The notes: generated from the letters alone by a model not told the origin. A stretch of DNA of 61,314 bases from Bacteroidota bacterium (GCA_029567325.1 JAKQLF010000069.1:1-61314), one strand, 5' to 3'; numbered from the stretch's first letter, positions 44,994-54,712 are shown. Numbers and translations are program-made.

Positions 44994-46175
44994 TTAAATC
45001 ATACGTTTGACAGCTGCATTTCGCATGACAAACCTTTCACCCAGCTTAGTCACATTCATTTGTACCAATCCGGGTGTTTTACCTTGAGTAATCGTACCCA
45101 ACTCTTTCTCAAATCCAAGGGCTTTCGCTCCATTTTCACAAGCCCATTTGACAAGTGTTTCAAAAGGCACATAAGAACAATATTTTGATATCGTAAACAT
45201 CTCTTCAGCAATCGACAATTGCCAGTTGGAGGTGAGACTATCCGTACCCAAAGTCACTTGAGCGTTTGCTGTCAAAAAAGCTTTATAATCTGGCAGCCTA
45301 TTTTCGATGTACAAATTAGCGTTGGGACACGAAGCCCAGTAGGTTTGAGCATTCCACGCAAGTGCCGCCTGTATGTCTTCAAGTGTACTGGTCGTATTGT
45401 GCACCAATAAAGTTTTGAAATCTGGTTTTAAAGATTGGATTATGTAATGAATAGCCGATTTGCCAAGTGGCTCAAATTGATCCAGTGAAAATCCAAAGCC
45501 TTTATAAAAATCCATGAAACCTCCTGTACCATCCAAAAATAGCTGATTTTCTGCAGGGGTTTCCTGGTTGTGAATGCTGATGGTTGTTCCACTATCATTG
45601 CCGCTATTGACCTTATCAAATAATCCTTTAGTCACTGTATAAGGTGAGTGTGGCACAAAAGACTTTCTATTTTTGCCCTCACCTTCATGCGCTTCATAAA
45701 CAGCTTGATATTGTGCGAAAGTAGATTCTGTAAGATGTGGTTGTAGAAAATCAAACATTTCAACGAAAGTGAAATAAGCCAATTTACTTATCGCCTTGAC
45801 AGGTGCCGTATCAGCCTTATTAGAAATATCACCAACGGCGACAATGCCATTTTGGTACATTTCCTCATCACCAGCAACAATGGCAGCCTTTATTTCCTCT
45901 TCGTCGATGTTCCTGAAGGAAACTACATTGATCAAAAATGGCAATAAACTCGTTCCTGTATCCACCTTATTTTTCATGTGAGAAAGTTCCAGGTGGCAGT
46001 GTGTATTGATGTGCCCAGGTGTGATTACCCCTTCTACGAATTGGATACTTGCTCGATCGTGGTCTTCAATAGCTTCAATTGCAAGAATTTCACCTTCATC
46101 ATTGGTAATGATTACCTTATTTTCAAGGATTTCTCCGTTTCCAATGAAAATATAAGGTGCAGAATATTTTTTCAT
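44994..46175 (-). CDS. Amidohydrolase-superfamily deaminase
   Basis: 393 residues. The metal site starts with H59-x-H61 in GHINTHCHLELS. A further histidine lies in SIHNQETPAE, then LVHNTTSTLED and the catalytic Asp in LGTDSLTSN. The arrangement matches cytosine/S-adenosylhomocysteine/aminofutalosine deaminases. The GTDSLTSN form recalls aminodeoxyfutalosine deaminases of menaquinone synthesis, but no mqn gene is nearby, so this is only a suggestion. It follows the M42 peptidase gene by 15 bases. Confidence 0.82.
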   Translation of the reverse strand: MKKYSAPYIFIGNGEILENKVIITNDEGEILAIEAIEDHDRASIQFVEGVITPGHINTHCHLELSHMKNKVDTGTSLLPFLINVVSFRNIDEEEIKAAIVAGDEEMYQNGIVAVGDISNKADTAPVKAISKLAYFTFVEMFDFLQPHLTESTFAQYQAVYEAHEGEGKNRKSFVPHSPYTVTKGLFDKVNSGNDSGTTISIHNQETPAENQLFLDGTGGFMDFYKGFGFSLDQFEPLGKSAIHYIIQSLKPDFKTLLVHNTTSTLEDIQAALAWNAQTYWASCPNANLYIENRLPDYKAFLTANAQVTLGTDSLTSNWQLSIAEEMFTISKYCSYVPFETLVKWACENGAKALGFEKELGTITQGKTPGLVQMNVTKLGERFVMRNAAVKRMI

Positions 46176-46190
46176 AGACGCTTGTTGATC

Positions 46191-47243
46191 TTATTTAAAA
46201 TTCCAATCGTATTGATCCATACCACCGATAGCCGCAGCCAACAAGTCAATGGTAGATTGGATATCATCCGTGTGACAAGTTTCAATGACTTGATGAAGGT
46301 ATCTGGTAGGAATGGAAATAGCACCTGCAATGGCGCCCCCCGGAGCACTCCTTTGTATTCCTGCGGTATCTGTGCCGCCTCCGGTAAGGATTTCCATCTG
46401 GAAAGGAATTTCATGAGTTTTAGCCGTTGTTTTCAAGAAGTTTACCATTCGATAATCACAGATTGTGCCTGCATCCATTACTTTGATCGCTGTGCCCTTG
46501 CCCAATCTTGTTACAAATTCGTGCGGGACCATTCCAGGAGTGTCACATGCTGCTGTGACATCCAACGCAATGCCAAAATCTGGGTTTATTCCTGAAGAAG
46601 CAGTAATCGAACCTCGTATTCCAACCTCTTCTTGCACCGTAAACACCGCATACAAATCATAAGCTGGTCGATTTGCCGCCAACTTTTCAAGGATCTGAAG
46701 TAAAATATATACAGAAACTCTATTATCCAATGACCTCGAACTCACACATTGACCCAATTGCTCAAGACTACTTTCCCTGGTAATTGGATCTCCAACTCCT
46801 ATGAGTAACTCTACTTCACTTTTCGAAAGACCAGTATCGATGAAGTAATCTGATATTTTTGGCGCTTTGGTACGCTCATCAGCCGTCATTTGATGAATGG
46901 GCTTAGACCCCATCACACCCTTTACATCTTTCAGACCATGAATGATCACCCTTTGTGCCGTCAATGTTTTCGGATCAAAACCACCTAATGTATGAAACCG
47001 AATAAAACCTTCATCATCAATGTGTGTGACGATGTAGGCAATTTCATCCATGTGGGCAGCTACCATTATTTTTTTGGATCCAGCACTTCCTTTTAATATG
47101 GCAATGACATTTCCCATCGCATCGGTTTTTACTTCATCTGCATGAGCGGATACCTTGTCTAGGAGATAAGACCTGATTTTTTGCTCATATCCAGGAGCTC
47201 CAGGTATGCTGCAAATCTCTGAAAGTAATGGAATGTTTATCAT
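46191..47243 (-). CDS. M42-family aminopeptidase
   Basis: 350 residues. Dinuclear metal-site residues are visible: H64 and D66 in VAAHMDEIAYIV, the catalytic pair E-E in TVQEEVGIRGS, then DVTAACDTPG and the C-terminal PTRYLHQVIETCH histidine. M42 enzymes are large cytoplasmic self-compartmentalising peptidases that trim peptides. The length matches the family. It shares a transcript with the amidohydrolase. Confidence 0.93.
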   Translation of the reverse strand: MINIPLLSEICSIPGAPGYEQKIRSYLLDKVSAHADEVKTDAMGNVIAILKGSAGSKKIMVAAHMDEIAYIVTHIDDEGFIRFHTLGGFDPKTLTAQRVIIHGLKDVKGVMGSKPIHQMTADERTKAPKISDYFIDTGLSKSEVELLIGVGDPITRESSLEQLGQCVSSRSLDNRVSVYILLQILEKLAANRPAYDLYAVFTVQEEVGIRGSITASSGINPDFGIALDVTAACDTPGMVPHEFVTRLGKGTAIKVMDAGTICDYRMVNFLKTTAKTHEIPFQMEILTGGGTDTAGIQRSAPGGAIAGAISIPTRYLHQVIETCHTDDIQSTIDLLAAAIGGMDQYDWNFK

Positions 47244-47297
47244 ACTGAAAAGAAAAGTTTTAAAATGGTAGCTTATGAAGACTTAAAAATAAAAATA

Positions 47298-48539
47298 CTA
47301 ATGTTCGTCTAGTTCGAATGCCTTTTTTGCAGTTTTCATGGGAATACTGATGGATTTTTTCTCAAAATAGTCCATCATATCCAAAACTAGCTGTTTGGCA
47401 GGCTCATCCAACTTAGCCATGCGATCAGAAAAAACCTCCTCTATCGCCTTTTGCTTCACTTTTTTGATCTCTTTTGGCAAGTCAGCAAGTGCCCTTTCCA
47501 ATTGCCTTTGTTGATATATGTTTCTGAAAGTTGGCAAACTTTGGTGAATGACTTCTTTAGCCAAACTTATTTCTTGCTTTCTGAAAGCCAGATTTTTCTC
47601 TGCCAAAACTTTGAGTTCATCTATATTGATGAAGTTGAATTGAAATAGCTCAAATACTTCCTTGTGGATATTACACGGCACAGAAAGGTCTATCACAATT
47701 TTCTGAGCGGTATTTTTACTGGCAATTTTCTTAAACGTCTGTGCATCCACAATTGGCTGAGTGGAAGCCGTACAAACCACCAAAACATCAAAATCATCTA
47801 GAACTTCTGCCAATTGACTCATTTCATAAGCCTCACCTTGCAGACTTTCCGCCATTTCCTGCGCTCTGGACAGCGTACGATTGAAAACCACAAACCGCTC
47901 AAATAAGTGCCTTTTGAAGAACTTCGCAAGCAGTTGATTGGTTTCACCCGCGCCAAGAAAAACCACTTTGCTTGATTTCTCTGGTTGAAACTCCAATAAA
48001 CTGTCCATGGCAAGTGCGGCTATCGACAATGGTTTTTCACCAATTCTAGTGGTGGCATACACTTTTTTCGCCGTCTCAACAGTTGCCCGGTCGATCATTC
48101 TGAAATTATCTCCTGTGAGTCCGTGTTCTTTAGAAAAAGCAATGGCATCCCTAAACTGTCGGTATATTTCTCGTTCTCCCACCACCATAGAATCCACAGA
48201 ACAAGCCACTTCAAATATGTTTTGTATGGCTTCCATGCCCTCATAAACGGAAACCAATGAAGTAAGATGCCCTTCTTCCAATAAATGGAGTTGTGGATTT
48301 ACGTGGTCAAAAAAGCGCTTGATAAATTCCAAATCAAGCTCATCCTCCATGTACAACATGTAACTTACCCTATTACAAGTACTCAAATAACAGAGCTCCT
48401 CAATGTGTAATGCTGATTTGATATCTGCCAACTTCTGAGCTATTGGCACATCTCCATCTGTCTTTACAACGTAGGCATCAATTTCTGAGACATCTATCAC
48501 ATGATGGGTGATGGTGATCACCTTAAAATAATCTATCAT
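47298..48539 (-). CDS. hemA: Glutamyl-tRNA reductase
   Basis: About 413 residues from the ATG at 48539; a longer frame to 48575 would overlap the promoter. The nucleophile C55 lies in LSTCNRVSYML (the more usual motif is STCNRTE). The region around VDSMVVGEREIYRQFR and the NADPH-binding loop VVFLGAGETNQLLAKFF (quoted in part) are present, followed by a C-terminal dimerisation helix. It reduces glutamyl-tRNA for heme synthesis. A minus-7 box lies 25 bases upstream. Confidence 0.93.
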   Translation of the reverse strand: MIDYFKVITITHHVIDVSEIDAYVVKTDGDVPIAQKLADIKSALHIEELCYLSTCNRVSYMLYMEDELDLEFIKRFFDHVNPQLHLLEEGHLTSLVSVYEGMEAIQNIFEVACSVDSMVVGEREIYRQFRDAIAFSKEHGLTGDNFRMIDRATVETAKKVYATTRIGEKPLSIAALAMDSLLEFQPEKSSKVVFLGAGETNQLLAKFFKRHLFERFVVFNRTLSRAQEMAESLQGEAYEMSQLAEVLDDFDVLVVCTASTQPIVDAQTFKKIASKNTAQKIVIDLSVPCNIHKEVFELFQFNFINIDELKVLAEKNLAFRKQEISLAKEVIHQSLPTFRNIYQQRQLERALADLPKEIKKVKQKAIEEVFSDRMAKLDEPAKQLVLDMMDYFEKKSISIPMKTAKKAFELDEH

Positions 48540-48563
48540 ATTTTTTTTACCCAAGCGGGGCTG

Positions 48564-48571
48564 CAAAGATA
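48564..48571 (-). promoter_or_regulatory. Minus-7 box for hemA
   Basis: Minus-strand TATCTTTG matches TAnnTTTG, 24 bases before the ATG at 48539, which supports that start. Confidence 0.65.
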
Positions 48572-48626
48572 ACAAAGTGATTATCTGACCACTGTCAAAA
48601 TCATGTCATATTTTCAGGGATTCCGT

Positions 48627-48634
48627 TATCTTTA
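48627..48634 (+). promoter_or_regulatory. Near-consensus minus-7 box for cvfB
   Basis: TATCTTTA matches seven of eight bases of TAnnTTTG, 26 bases before the GTG start at 48661. Confidence 0.4.
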
Positions 48635-48660
48635 CAGACTTAAACTTTAAGCAAGAAAAC

Positions 48661-49509
48661 GTGGCGCAAATAGGCAGATACAATAAACTCAAGGTCATTC
48701 GCAAAACCGGAGTAGGTTATTTTTTGGATGGTGGGGAAATAGGTGATATCCTCATGCCATACAAATATGCAACTCCAGACCAAAAAGTTGGTGACGTATT
48801 GGAAGTCATCGTTTATCTTGACCAGGAAGAAAGACCCGTTGCCACTACCGAAAAACCATTTGCCCTGATAGATGAATTTGCCTTTCTGGAAGTGGTTGAT
48901 GTTTTACCCTTTGGTGCTTTCCTCGATTGGGGCCTCACCAAACAGTTGTTTGTCCCACTCGCTGAGATGACCAGACCGCTGCAATTGGGTCAATTCTGCA
49001 TGGTCTACATTTATTTTGATGAATTTTCATCCCGAATAGTAGCCAGCACCAAATTAGAAAAGTTTTTAGACAAAAGGGACGACTCACTCAAAGTAGCCGA
49101 TGAAGTAGACTTGATGATCTGGGCAGAATCTGATCTTGGTTACAAAGCCATCGTCAATTATAGCGTCCAAGGTCTTATTTACAGAAGTGATGTTTTCAAA
49201 TTGTTGCTCCCAGGGCAGAAACTCAAAGGTTATGTTTCCAAAATCAGGGAAGATGGCAAAATAGACATCTCCTTAGAAAAAATCGGACACCTCAAACTCG
49301 ACGACATTTCAGAGCGTTTGTTGGATATATTAACATCAAATCCGCAGGCTCGCAAACTCAACGATAAATCAGACCCCGATTTAATTTATCAGCTTACCCA
49401 TTTAAGTAAGAAAAATTTCAAAAAAGCACTGGGCATTTTGTACAAAGCAGGGCGTATAGACTTGGGCGACAAAAAAGGAGATATTGTCATAAAGGAAGCA
49501 AAAGCATAG
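48661..49509 (+). CDS. CvfB-like S1-domain RNA-binding protein
   Basis: 282 residues from a GTG start. Three S1-like OB folds are followed by a C-terminal winged helix (about 220-275). Blocks such as GVGYFLDGGEIGDILMPYKY (1-45), VVDVLPFGAFLDWGLTKQLF (75-105) and GYVSKIREDGKIDISLEKIG (180-205) fit the CvfB/YitL family. These proteins bind RNA and affect virulence-gene or translation control in Gram-positive bacteria; the role in Bacteroidota is unknown. It is divergent from hemA. Confidence 0.87.
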   Translation: MAQIGRYNKLKVIRKTGVGYFLDGGEIGDILMPYKYATPDQKVGDVLEVIVYLDQEERPVATTEKPFALIDEFAFLEVVDVLPFGAFLDWGLTKQLFVPLAEMTRPLQLGQFCMVYIYFDEFSSRIVASTKLEKFLDKRDDSLKVADEVDLMIWAESDLGYKAIVNYSVQGLIYRSDVFKLLLPGQKLKGYVSKIREDGKIDISLEKIGHLKLDDISERLLDILTSNPQARKLNDKSDPDLIYQLTHLSKKNFKKALGILYKAGRIDLGDKKGDIVIKEAKA

Positions 49510-49610
49510 ATGTTTCATTACGCTTCTCATTATTTTTAGAGCCACCCTCATTTTAAATGATAAAATGCTTTTATTTGTACTTTGGTATCATTCATTCATA
49601 GTAGGGCAAG

Positions 49611-50201
49611 ATGTTTTTAGAACCTGGATTTAGAGGTCAACGCAGTGGTTGGATAGAAGTTATTTGTGGATCTATGTTTTCAGGCAAAACAGAAGAGCTC
49701 ATCAGGCGAATCAAACGCGCGAAAATCGCCAACCAAAAAATAAAAATTTTCAAACCTTTGAAGGATACCCGATACGATGACAATGACGTCGTTTCTCACG
49801 ATGAAAATGTGGTAAAGTCTATCCCGCTTGCCAATTGTTTGGAAATACTCAATCACGTAGATGAAGTCAACTGCGTCGGTATTGACGAAGCTCAGTTTTT
49901 TGATGAAAACCTCGTTATGGTTTGCCAAAAATTGGCCATCAGAGGCATCCGGGTAATTGTTGCAGGCTTAGACATGGACTTCAGAGGTAAGCCATTTGGC
50001 CCCATCCCTAATTTACTCGCCGTCGCTGAATACATTACCAAAGTACACGCCATTTGTCCTCATTGTGGCACCCTTGCTACACATTCCTATAGACTTTCAA
50101 AAGAACAAGAAACCATCGTTTTAGGTGAAAAAGATAAATACGAACCTCGTTGCAGAGTTTGTTATGAGATGGGTAACATTCTGAATCTCAAGACATTCTG
50201 A
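49611..50201 (+). CDS. tdk: Thymidine kinase
   Basis: 196 residues of the type II (small) thymidine kinase. The P-loop is GSMFSGKT (20-27), the Asp-Glu box VGIDEAQFF, then [12 protein letters not shown] (the lasso region), and the zinc lid uses CPHC and CRVC pairs. It salvages deoxythymidine to dTMP in the cytoplasm. A perfect hairpin follows its stop. Confidence 0.95.
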   Translation: MFLEPGFRGQRSGWIEVICGSMFSGKTEELIRRIKRAKIANQKIKIFKPLKDTRYDDNDVVSHDENVVKSIPLANCLEILNHVDEVNCVGIDEAQFFDENLVMVCQKLAIRGIRVIVAGLDMDFRGKPFGPIPNLLAVAEYITKVHAICPHCGTLATHSYRLSKEQETIVLGEKDKYEPRCRVCYEMGNILNLKTF

Positions 50202-50202
50202 T

Positions 50203-50223
50203 CCAAATTGATTCACAATTTGG
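50203..50223 (+). terminator. Hairpin right after tdk, no T-tract
   Basis: CCAAATTG (50203-50210) pairs perfectly with CAATTTGG (50216-50223), loop of five bases, starting two bases after the stop codon. No T run follows, so it may be a weak or atypical terminator or an mRNA-end stabiliser. Confidence 0.45.
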
Positions 50224-50786
50224 CCGCCTCAGGGCAGAACACATCTAAAATAGAATACGTGTCTTTACTAAAATGTGTAGTCAGAAATAATATTCTATCT
50301 ACTTTTTTGCCTTGATGCCAAAAAGTAGCAAAAAAAATCAAGGCTGAATTTTTTTCTTAACGCTTTCTCACTTCAAAAATACTATACAAAAAAAACTCAC
50401 CTTTGGCTTTGCTTCATTGTCTTTTGCTGCATCTGCACCGATTCATTGGTTTGAGGTCACTTTTGGTTCGAACAGTTTTTTGTACTTAACGTATTTTTGA
50501 AGATCGACAGCTAAAAAAAATAAGGCCGATACAAAACTGATCGAGTAGTAGGGATTACGAACCCTAGGCACAGGGTGTACTCATGTTTTGGCAGGTATTC
50601 TTTTTGTTCCCAATGTTATTAGCCTTATAATGTTTTCTGACGTGATTTATTAAATATCATTTAACGTAGCTAATAAATATTATAAAAAAGATGAGACATA
50701 GCCACAACATGGCTGCTAGATGTTAAGACACAGCTGAATATAGTTCTATTATCTTATGAATTAAAAGCACAACCAAGAAGAAAATA
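50224..50786. other. Gene-free spacer with dispersed-repeat palindrome
   Basis: No gene is seen. Bases 50309-50344 form an imperfect palindrome (GCCTTGAT ... ATCAAGGC) around an A-rich centre containing AAAAAGTAGCAAAAAA. This resembles a dispersed intergenic repeat I associate with Bacteroidota genomes. The rest is AT-rich and carries a short hairpin near 50700-50715. Confidence 0.5.
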
Positions 50787-52235
50787 CTAGTTGAGTAAAT
50801 AATTCACCCCAAGATTGAAGGTAAGATTATCATATCTATCCTCATTCGGTCCCAAACCTTGAGTCCCCAAATACTTAGAATAGTTTGCACTGATTGCAAT
50901 ATTGGCATTTTTACTGATGCGCTTTTCAAAACCCAATTCCAATGAAGTGTCGATAAATAAATTGGTCAACGCTTCCCCACCCTGCAAAATACCTTTGCTG
51001 AAGTCTTTCAAAGACAATTTTGATTCCGTAGTATTGGATCTGCTATTGCCATTATTCAAAGTGATGTTGCGGTAATCATCTATAGGAACTATGGTTTCCT
51101 GAATGTTGTATTTGGAATGCAAAATGGCATTGATGCCCACATTCGCACCCACGTAAAATGAATGATTGGAATTTTCTTTATTTCTGACAAAATCATACTT
51201 CACACCAATCGGTACTTTGGCAATGTGCAGATTTATGTCCTTTAAACTTGTCTTTTTGATGCCCTCTCTAAATGAACCATAAACTTCTTCTACCTGCACT
51301 GGCTGGTATTTGTTTTGGTTCCATTCCAGACCGGTAGCAATTTTGAGATTACCAGATCCCGCAGCAAATGCCAACCCAGCCTTTCTCTGCATGGAATAGA
51401 TATTGGTTGCATCTATTTTATAAATCTCATCAATTGGCGAACGCGTATTGGCAACTCCAATGCCCATGTATGGCTTCAGCTCATATCGAGTCTTTGTGTC
51501 TTGGTTTAGATGCGCAGCATAAATGACATCTACCTGGCTTTCAGGTTTATACGCTTCATTTGCCTCCAATATAAGTCCATTTGCATGTGACGCAAAATTC
51601 ATCCCATCTATCTTCAGATCTGAAATATTTGCTATTGATTCTATATTACGTGATTGAAGTGAAGCCGGTACTTGCACATCCAATGGTGTAATGGCTTGGT
51701 GAAAAGCAGATGCAATTGTTGGTGTTATTTCAACCAAACTTTTCGTTTGATTTTCAGCACTGACAAAGGCAGTTTTATTTTGATCAACGCTTTTTACAAC
51801 ATCACTTGAGCGCTGTTGACTTTTCAAGATTTCCTTTTGGATGTTTCTATATTCTCCTTTACTACTTTCATACAGATGGGCAAACATAGCCGGATCTGGT
51901 TCTGTACCAAAATCATATTTCAACCCTGCATAATTAGTGGAAGCAAATAGTAATAAAAAAACAGCTGCAATTTCAGCCAACTTAGAGAAATACAATCGAG
52001 TTCTGATGAATTCTTCCCTTTCCAAACGAGCCTTCAAAATCGCCCAATGGCTTTCGCTGTAACTTATTTGATGGCCCTTCACTTTCTCAGCCACCTTTTC
52101 GTCAAAGCCCACCTCAGAAAATCCCTTGGATTGTTTCAGCAGCTCACTGAATTGATCCCAGTCTGCTGAGGTTTTGTCGTGGGAGAGACCCGACATTTTT
52201 GATTTAATAATATCGTCAAATTGTTTGTTCGTCAT
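50787..52235 (-). CDS. Membrane-anchored protein: anti-sigma-like N-terminus, outer-membrane beta-barrel-like C-terminus
   Basis: 482 residues. Residues 1-80 are soluble and hold two short repeats centred on W26 (DWDQFSELL) and W64 (HWAILKARL). One membrane segment spans 83-103. The C-terminal 230 residues (from about 250: KPYMGIGVANTRSPID, then YNLTFNLGVNYLLN-type strands at the end) look like an eight-strand outer-membrane barrel domain. It lies 16 bases downstream of an ECF sigma gene on the same strand, so the N-terminus likely binds the sigma factor. How a barrel-like part would sit beyond an inner-membrane anchor is unclear. Confidence 0.7.
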   Translation of the reverse strand: MTNKQFDDIIKSKMSGLSHDKTSADWDQFSELLKQSKGFSEVGFDEKVAEKVKGHQISYSESHWAILKARLEREEFIRTRLYFSKLAEIAAVFLLLFASTNYAGLKYDFGTEPDPAMFAHLYESSKGEYRNIQKEILKSQQRSSDVVKSVDQNKTAFVSAENQTKSLVEITPTIASAFHQAITPLDVQVPASLQSRNIESIANISDLKIDGMNFASHANGLILEANEAYKPESQVDVIYAAHLNQDTKTRYELKPYMGIGVANTRSPIDEIYKIDATNIYSMQRKAGLAFAAGSGNLKIATGLEWNQNKYQPVQVEEVYGSFREGIKKTSLKDINLHIAKVPIGVKYDFVRNKENSNHSFYVGANVGINAILHSKYNIQETIVPIDDYRNITLNNGNSRSNTTESKLSLKDFSKGILQGGEALTNLFIDTSLELGFEKRISKNANIAISANYSKYLGTQGLGPNEDRYDNLTFNLGVNYLLN

Positions 52236-52251
52236 GTTCTAGTTAGCGCTT

Positions 52252-52824
52252 CTAGTCAGCATTTTTAATGGAAAATTCCATCCTCGCTGTAATAATTTCT
52301 TTGAGTTTGTGCCTAGCTTTAACAAGGTTGGACCTGGAAGTGCTTTCTGTAATCCCTAGTTGTTCTGCCAATTCGCGGTGAGAATATCCTTCTATTACAT
52401 ACATATTGAACACAGAGCGGTAAGCTGGTGATAATTGTTGTAATGCCTGAAGCAATTCCTCTGCCGTCATCGCAGAAATAACATCGGGTTCGTCGTTGGT
52501 TATATCCAGAACATGATCTAGATCTGTGGTTCTCCTTCTGGTCTCCTTTCTATAGTAATCAATGGCCGTATTGACCATGATCCTTTTTATCCAGGCGATG
52601 AGCGAAGTACCCACCTGATATTTTTCAAGATTATTGAAGACTTTTATGAAACCATCATGTAAGATGTCCAATGCATCGTCATTGTTATTCGCATAACGCA
52701 TACACATTGGATACATCATAGAATAATGATCCTCATACAATTTTTTCAGAGCCCAGGTTTCTTTCGAAATACAGGCTTGAATAAAATCTTTTTCTTCGAG
52801 ACTCTTTTTTAATATCAGTTCCAT
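52252..52824 (-). CDS. ECF-type RNA polymerase sigma factor
   Basis: 190 residues. Sigma-2 region: ALKKLYEDHYSMMYPMCMRY, DALDILHDGFIKVFNNLEKY and IAWIKRIMVNTAIDYYRK (about 25-100). Sigma-4 region: LQQLSPAYRSVFNMYVIEGY and HRELAEQLGITESTSRSNL (about 130-175), a helix-turn-helix for the minus-35 box. There is no sigma-3. It directs transcription of an unknown regulon and is paired with the downstream membrane protein. Its own promoter was not recognised. Confidence 0.94.
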   Translation of the reverse strand: MELILKKSLEEKDFIQACISKETWALKKLYEDHYSMMYPMCMRYANNNDDALDILHDGFIKVFNNLEKYQVGTSLIAWIKRIMVNTAIDYYRKETRRRTTDLDHVLDITNDEPDVISAMTAEELLQALQQLSPAYRSVFNMYVIEGYSHRELAEQLGITESTSRSNLVKARHKLKEIITARMEFSIKNAD

Positions 52825-53217
52825 GTCCCAAATTTAAACAACGAAACTTACAAAACCAATCTCGTTATTTCATTTTAACGTTTTGAATATCAATAGCGTT
52901 GCTTGCTTTTAGTAAGAATGCGCTACGCCAAAGCACATAACACAGAAAGAAAAAGAAGTATTATTAGTTTTTACCTAATATTCAGACTATTTGATTTCAA
53001 ATCCGGAGTCGTTTTGAAATTAAATTTTTTGTGTTCTCAAGGATATAAACAAAGAAAATTTTTGAAAATATTAAGAACTTCTGGGTAAAAACTATTAAAT
53101 TTTAAGGTTCGAGCTTAATAAATTAATTCAGCAGGCAGGCTGACTTGCAAAATTGGTGTATGTTTATTCTCTGTTTCTGACCTAACTATCCAAGTGAACT
53201 AGACTGGTGTCTTTTTT
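52825..53217. other. Spacer with a 10-bp inverted repeat pair
   Basis: No convincing gene in 393 bases. AGTTTTTACC at 52966-52975 and GGTAAAAACT at 53084-53093 form a perfect 10-bp inverted repeat, with partial pairing beyond it, enclosing 108 bases. This could be a small MITE-like relic. Confidence 0.4.
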
Positions 53218-53223
53218 GTGGCA

Positions 53224-54600
53224 ATGATGAAAAAATTTTTAGCATTAATTAAGGAGTCTTTTTCAAACGAAGACGGGGATTTTACATCTATGTCCATTAA
53301 CAAGGCCATATTCATGTTGTCCCTTCCCATGGTCATCGAGATGTTTTTCGAAGCCATGTTCGCGCTTGCCGATGCTTTCTTCGTTTCTCGATATGTAGGA
53401 GTGGAGGGCGTCGCCACCGTCGGTTTGACCGAATCAGTCATGACCATCATCTATTCCATTGCTTGGGGCATTTCAGCCGCTGCTACCGCCATTGTAGCTC
53501 GCAGAACTGGCGAAAAAGACTTCACCGCTGCATCTGATGCAACCATACAAGTGATCATCGTATCCACGGTGGTAGGTTTGTTGCTCGGTATTCCTTGCTA
53601 TTTTGCTTCAGGAGAAATTCTGGCATTACTCGGAGCAGATGACGCTTTGATACAAGAAGGAATTTGGTACGCCAAACTCGAATTCATAAGCAGCCCCGTG
53701 GTAATCCTGTTGTTCTCACTGAGTGGTGCTTTGCGTGGCGCCGGCAAGGCAAACATTGCCATGAAAGCCGTCATCATTGCCAACATCATCAACATTGGTC
53801 TCGACTTCCTTTTTGTCGCCGTACTGGATTATGGCGTAAAAGGTGCGGCACTGGCCACCATCATCGGTAGATCCTCTGGCGTTTGCTACCAATTATATTA
53901 CCTGTTAGATTTCAGCAAATTGCGGGTTTTGGTCAAAATATTCAAGCCCGATATGGACATCATCAAAAACATCGTGAAGATTTCCAGTGGCAGCGCGGGC
54001 CAATTCCTCATACAAAGCACCAGTTGGATTTTCCTGGTCATGATTCTGGCCGCCTACGGTAGTGAAGTGATCGCAGGGTATACCATTGCCATCAGGATCA
54101 TCATCTTTGCCATTCTTCCCTCTTGGGGTCTTGCCAACGCTGGAGCGACCCTGCTGGGCCAAAACATGGGCGCCAATAAAATAGAACAGGGCATCCAATC
54201 CGTTTGGAAAATTTCCTGGATCAATGCAGGTTTCATGGTTTCCATTGCGGTTATCTTTTACGTTTGGTCAGAGCCATTGATCATGATTTTCGAAACCAAA
54301 GAGATCGTAGTCCATGTGGGTGCTCGCTGTTTAGAAATTCTCGCCCTCGGCTACATCATTTTTGGCGTTGGCATGGTGGTTGTTCAAGCAATCAATGGTG
54401 CTGGAGACACCTTTGTGCCCACCCTTTTCAATGTTATTTGCTATTGGATCATTGAGATACCATTGGCATACTTCTTAGCCAAAACTCTCGACATGCAATT
54501 CACCGGAGTATTTTATTCCATCATCATTGCAGAATCCATTTGGACCATCCTTGGAGTGATTTACTTCCGGACCGGTAAATGGCAAAAAACCGTTGTTTAA
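53224..54600 (+). CDS. MATE-family multidrug/metabolite exporter
   Basis: About 458 residues with twelve hydrophobic segments in the two-bundle MATE layout. Features include MSINKAIFMLSLPMVIEMFF, LADAFFVSRYVGVEGVATVG and LSGALRGAGKANIAMKA in the N-lobe, with a repeat-like VVQAINGAGDTFVPTLFNV in the C-lobe. It would export cationic drugs or metabolites by Na+ or H+ antiport. In-frame starts are GTG 53218, ATG 53224 and ATG 53227. The codon use looks richer in G and C than in the left half of the window. Confidence 0.93.
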   Translation: MMKKFLALIKESFSNEDGDFTSMSINKAIFMLSLPMVIEMFFEAMFALADAFFVSRYVGVEGVATVGLTESVMTIIYSIAWGISAAATAIVARRTGEKDFTAASDATIQVIIVSTVVGLLLGIPCYFASGEILALLGADDALIQEGIWYAKLEFISSPVVILLFSLSGALRGAGKANIAMKAVIIANIINIGLDFLFVAVLDYGVKGAALATIIGRSSGVCYQLYYLLDFSKLRVLVKIFKPDMDIIKNIVKISSGSAGQFLIQSTSWIFLVMILAAYGSEVIAGYTIAIRIIIFAILPSWGLANAGATLLGQNMGANKIEQGIQSVWKISWINAGFMVSIAVIFYVWSEPLIMIFETKEIVVHVGARCLEILALGYIIFGVGMVVVQAINGAGDTFVPTLFNVICYWIIEIPLAYFLAKTLDMQFTGVFYSIIIAESIWTILGVIYFRTGKWQKTVV

Positions 54601-54642
54601 AAATTTCAGAGGTTTTGATAAAGAGGATATATTTACTGAAGT

Positions 54643-54680
54643 AGACGAGAGACAAAAGATGAGAGAAGAGAGATGAAAGA
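54643..54680. repeat. Period-7 repeat, purine-rich on the plus strand
   Basis: On the minus strand the bases read as five heptamers (TCTTTCA, TCTCTCT, TCTCTCA, TCTTTTG, TCTCTCG). These are the same family as at 56882-57038. Confidence 0.65.
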
Positions 54681-54712
54681 TTTTTTTGCTTCCAACTTTT
54701 TTTTCTTGAAAA

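Noticed and set aside
44994-47243. Futalosine menaquinone cluster
   Set aside because: Only the amidohydrolase has a motif reminiscent of aminofutalosine deaminase; no other mqn gene is near.
52903-53088. 61-codon frame on the plus strand
   Set aside because: Composition and lack of any motif suggest chance; it crosses the inverted-repeat unit.
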